Of a stretch of 9,490 nt of DNA, positions 7,093 to 9,490 are shown one piece after another; within the stretch, counting starts at the first letter, position 1, and every line of letters begins with the position of its first letter. The notes below the pieces were generated by a model. That model searched no databases. It saw nothing but the letters and a program-made list of their open reading frames with translations, and was not told the origin of the DNA. A program made the position numbers and the translations under genes. Source of the stretch: an uncultured Bacteroidota bacterium (GTDB taxonomy: Bacteria; Bacteroidota; Bacteroidia; Chitinophagales; Chitinophagaceae); assembly GCA_903847655.1 (NCBI GenBank), contig CAINEG010000095.1, positions 1 through 9,490 on the forward strand, read 5' to 3'.

Positions 7093-8310
7093 TTATTGGT
7101 TAAGGGGCATTTGTAATGACAATAAATCTTCAAAAGTATCAGGCCTGCTAATTAATCGGTGTGCCCCATTTTCAAACAATACTTGTGCAGGCTTGTATCT
7201 TGCATTGTAATTGCTAGACATTTCATAGCCGTAAGCCCCCGCATTGTAAAACACCAAAAAATCTCCTTCGGTAATGGTAGGAATAGGTCTGTCCCATGCA
7301 AAAGTATCTGTTTCACAAATATTGCCCACCACTGCATACTGCTTTAGTTCTTTGGAAGGGGCAGTTAAGTTATCAATATGATGGTAGGCATCATAAAACA
7401 TGGGTCTAATCAAGTGGTTTAATCCACTATTGATGCCTGCAAAATGTATCTCGCCAGATTGTTTTAACACATTTACTTTGGTAATAAAGAATCCGGCCTC
7501 ACTCACTAAATATTTACCTGGTTCAAACCAAGCGGTTAGGTTTCTGCCCACTTTAGCAGACAATTCAGCCATTACTTTATTTACTTCTTGACCCAATAAA
7601 GCAATATCGGTTCCTTTTTCATTGGATTGATAAGGCACTTTAAAACCACCACCAAAATCTAAAATATTCACTGTAGGAAAATCGGGCAATAGTTGTTCAA
7701 AGACCAGGGCAGATTGAAGAAACACGGCAACATCTTTTATTTCACTGCCTGTATGAATATGTAAAGTAGCAATATTGATTTTATACTTTTCTTGCAAAGC
7801 CTTTAGTTCTTTGATTTGTTTGGCAGGGATACCAAATTTGCTTTTGTCATGACCAGTCGAAATTTTTAAATTGCCACCTGCCATGATATCAGGTCTTATT
7901 CTAATACCCACTGGGTATCTACCACCAAAGGTCATTCCAAATTTTTCTACATTAGAAAGGCTGTCAATGTTTACATGCACGCCCAAGCTTACGGCTTCTT
8001 TAATTTCTTCAAAGTCAACGCTGTTGCTAGTGTACAAAATATTAGAAGGGTCAAAGCCCACATGAATGGCCAACTTAACTTCATTGATAGAACTGCAATC
8101 AATATTGCAACCTGCTTTTTTAAAAACGTCTAAAACATGAATATTGGTTAAGGCCTTGCATGCATAAAAAAAGCAAACCGACTTATTAGAAAAGTGGTTA
8201 ATTAAATTTTTATATTGGTCTACCATTTTTTCTGCATGGTACACATACAAAGGGCTGCCATAGGTTTGGGCAGCTTCATTTAATTGCGCGTAGGTCAAAC
8301 TAGAATTCAT
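7093..8310 (-). CDS. lysA: Diaminopimelate decarboxylase
   Basis: A cytoplasmic PLP enzyme of fold type III (alanine racemase-like barrel) that decarboxylates meso-diaminopimelate to lysine, the last step of lysine synthesis. It has 405 residues from the chosen ATG. K52 in FYACKAL is the PLP lysine. HIHTGSE (184-190) and DFGGGF (218-223) bind the cofactor phosphate. EPGKYLVSEAG starts at 263. The active-site cysteine is C332 in NICETDTF, and GAYGYEMSSNYN holds the late tyrosine Y368. The frame is open five codons further to a TTG at 8325. I prefer the ATG at 8310-8308 because MNSSLTYAQL is a normal family start and TTG is a rare one. The next gene, an ABC ATPase, begins 2 nt after the stop. 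Upstream, 8311-8398 separates it from scpB and probably holds a promoter. Confidence 0.95.
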   Translation of the reverse strand: MNSSLTYAQLNEAAQTYGSPLYVYHAEKMVDQYKNLINHFSNKSVCFFYACKALTNIHVLDVFKKAGCNIDCSSINEVKLAIHVGFDPSNILYTSNSVDFEEIKEAVSLGVHVNIDSLSNVEKFGMTFGGRYPVGIRIRPDIMAGGNLKISTGHDKSKFGIPAKQIKELKALQEKYKINIATLHIHTGSEIKDVAVFLQSALVFEQLLPDFPTVNILDFGGGFKVPYQSNEKGTDIALLGQEVNKVMAELSAKVGRNLTAWFEPGKYLVSEAGFFITKVNVLKQSGEIHFAGINSGLNHLIRPMFYDAYHHIDNLTAPSKELKQYAVVGNICETDTFAWDRPIPTITEGDFLVFYNAGAYGYEMSSNYNARYKPAQVLFENGAHRLISRPDTFEDLLSLQMPLNQ

Positions 8311-8343
8311 TGCACGAAGATACAATGAGAACTAGGTTCGCTG

Positions 8344-8362
8344 ATTATATCAACAATATAAT
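8344..8362. repeat. AT-rich inverted repeat upstream of lysA, possible operator or promoter element
   Basis: ATTATAT (8344-8350) and ATATAAT (8356-8362) are perfect 7-base complements separated by CAACA. The repeat lies 33 bases before the preferred lysA ATG in the scpB-lysA gap. Read on the minus strand, the repeat includes TATTGTTG (8358-8351), one mismatch from the -7 consensus TAnnTTTG. A second near match, TATCTTCG (8322-8315), is so close to the ATG that it would give an almost leaderless message. Which one works, if either, cannot be decided from sequence; A/T-only arms can form by chance. Confidence 0.35.
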
Positions 8363-8398
8363 TTTGAAAAAAAGTAGGAATGGAAAAGCTGCTAAATC

Positions 8399-9118
8399 TT
8401 ATTCAACTGGACTTTCAGGGCTGGCATCTTCTTCATTAGATTCCGCCTCGAACCCATCTGTCTCTTCAGGAAGATTAGGTGTTTCTGCTTCATCCCCCTC
8501 TTCGGTTTGATCAAAAACGCTGTTGTCAGTGAAATCTTCAGGCTTGATGATGGTGGCTTCTACCAATTGGTCGGCCAAAACCTCTCTTATTTTAGGTAAA
8601 TCATCGGTGGAGTTGATGCCGAAATAATCCATGAAGTTTTTAGAGGTAGAATAGACCAAGGGTTTACCAGGTAAATGTTCGTTTCTACCACTGATGGTGA
8701 TTAATTCCTTCTCTAATAATTTTTGAATAGAATAATCGCTGTTCACACCTCTGATGGCTTCTACTTCCCCCTTGGTAATGGGTTGTTTATAGGCAATGAT
8801 GGCCAAGGATTCTAAAGCCGCATTGGACAAACGCTTTAAAAATTTATCTCCATTTAATTGTGCAATGGTTTTGTGAAAGTCAGGCTTGGTTAAAAACTGC
8901 CAGCCACCGCCACTTTGTTTTAATTCAAAAGGGTAAAATTCAGTACTGTATTTTTCTTGAATACCATTCAGGGCACTTTCTACTTGATCCAAACTAATGC
9001 GCTCTTCTAAAAATCCAAAAGCATTATTAATAAGCTCGGTAATATCGTTGGCATTTAAAGCTTTTTCACTGGCAAAGATAAGGGCTTCAATATGCGGAAT
9101 AATTTGACTGATTTCCAT
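8399..9118 (-). CDS. scpB: Segregation and condensation protein B (SMC-ScpAB complex)
   Basis: A 239-residue cytoplasmic protein with the two winged-helix domains of ScpB, which dimerises and binds ScpA to make the kleisin part of the SMC condensin that compacts and separates the chromosome. The opening HIEALIFASEKALNANDI (9-26) is the usual first helix pair. RLSNAALESLAIIAYKQPIT (96-115), then GEVEAIRGVNSD and IQKLLEKELI, form the most conserved block of the family, and YSTSKNFMDYFGI (156-168) closes the second domain. After about residue 194 comes a low-complexity acidic tail rich in E, D, S and P, unlikely to be folded. The start is 13 nt after the atpG stop, so it is probably transcribed with the ATP synthase genes. 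The scpA gene is not next to it in this window. Confidence 0.95.
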   Translation of the reverse strand: MEISQIIPHIEALIFASEKALNANDITELINNAFGFLEERISLDQVESALNGIQEKYSTEFYPFELKQSGGGWQFLTKPDFHKTIAQLNGDKFLKRLSNAALESLAIIAYKQPITKGEVEAIRGVNSDYSIQKLLEKELITISGRNEHLPGKPLVYSTSKNFMDYFGINSTDDLPKIREVLADQLVEATIIKPEDFTDNSVFDQTEEGDEAETPNLPEETDGFEAESNEEDASPESPVE

Positions 9119-9131
9119 AAGGGTATTGGGC

Positions 9132-9490
9132 TTAACCGTTTAACGCTGCAGCACCACTCACGATCTCGGTAAGTTCTGTGGTAATAGCCGCTTGACGTGC
9201 ACGGTTGTAAGATAATTTCAATGATTTTAATAATTCGTTGGCGTTCTCGCTTGCTTTATCCATCGCAGTCATTCTTGCACCATGCTCGCTGGCATTGGCA
9301 TCTAGCACGGCTTTAAACAATTGCGTGTTTAAAATTTTTGGCATCAATTCGGCCACTAATACTTCTTTATGCGGTTCAAAAATGAAATCAGTTTTTTTCT
9401 GATTTGCTTTTTTTGCAATTTTTGGAATAGGTAAAAAAGGTTCTGCTGTTGGCAATTGTGTACCTGCGTTTTTGAATTCGCTGTAGATCA
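9132..9490 (-). CDS. atpG: ATP synthase F1 gamma subunit, C-terminal part (cut by window edge)
   Basis: The last 118 residues of the central-stalk subunit that turns inside the alpha3-beta3 head of the F1Fo ATP synthase. The frame stays open to the window end, reading IYSEFKNAGTQ from base 9488 before LPTAEPFLPIPK, so the true start is outside; the TTG at 9455 is an internal leucine codon. The C-terminal helix has the family hallmark MTAMDKASENANELL followed by LSYNRARQAAITTELTEIV and GAAAL near the end, which forms the coiled coil within the head. Its natural upstream partners (atpA and others) should lie past base 9490. scpB follows after 13 nt. Confidence 0.96.
   Translation of the reverse strand, partial: IYSEFKNAGTQLPTAEPFLPIPKIAKKANQKKTDFIFEPHKEVLVAELMPKILNTQLFKAVLDANASEHGARMTAMDKASENANELLKSLKLSYNRARQAAITTELTEIVSGAAALNG

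Noticed and set aside
8310..8510. A plus-strand frame of 66 codons with a serine-rich product across the lysA-scpB gap
   Set aside because: The serine richness is the complement of the acidic tail codons of scpB. There is no promoter or family match, and it overlaps two sound genes.
9132..9455. A free-standing 107-residue protein starting at a TTG
   Set aside because: The frame continues upstream to the window edge with gamma-subunit sequence (IYSEFKNAGTQ), so this is the end of atpG, not a small gene.
1..9490. Defence system, CRISPR array, mobile element, prophage or biosynthetic cluster
   Set aside because: No spaced direct repeats, transposase, integrase, nuclease, reverse transcriptase or synthase motif was seen; every sizeable stretch is accounted for by a recognisable housekeeping or transport gene.

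Overview
The window looks like ordinary chromosomal DNA from a Bacteroidota bacterium, most likely of the Chitinophagaceae/Chitinophagales type. It is AT-rich, and the translation starts I inspected lack obvious Shine-Dalgarno sequences. A Bacteroidota-type -7 promoter box (TAACTTTG) precedes mdh. One exported protein has a signal peptide predicted to be cut just before a glutamine. The taxonomic call is inference from these traits and from protein style, not from a database match.

Layout. At the left edge (1-339, minus) is the N-terminal part of an APC-family amino acid permease. A 191-bp divergent intergenic region separates it from a tight four-gene plus-strand cluster: a GltP-type glutamate/aspartate symporter (531-1778), a DedA-family membrane protein (1788-2459), an MFS transporter (2477-3727) and a GT9 heptosyltransferase-like glycosyltransferase (3738-4724). 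The gaps are only 9, 17 and 10 nt. A hairpin at 4751-4780 separates this cluster from the convergent minus-strand genes.

The minus-strand block reads, in transcription order: atpG C-terminal end (9490-9132, cut by the window edge), scpB (9118-8399), lysA (8310-7093), an MlaF-like ABC ATPase (7090-6320), an exported thioredoxin-fold protein (6294-5791) and mdh (5742-4813). lysA and the ATPase gene are 2 nt apart and probably translationally coupled. mdh has its own likely promoter directly at the end of the thioredoxin-fold gene. lysA probably starts at an ATG preceded by an AT-rich inverted repeat.

Functionally this is housekeeping: amino acid and solute uptake, envelope glycan and lipid maintenance, ATP synthesis, chromosome condensation, lysine/peptidoglycan precursor synthesis and the TCA cycle. 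I found no rRNA or tRNA genes, CRISPR array, insertion sequence, phage gene, toxin-antitoxin pair or defence system. No gene-free stretch exceeds 300 bases. I do not see a convincing undescribed system. The points most worth a second look are an Mla-type ATPase without permease or MCE partners in view, the DedA/GT9 gene pairing, and small inverted repeats in two promoter regions.
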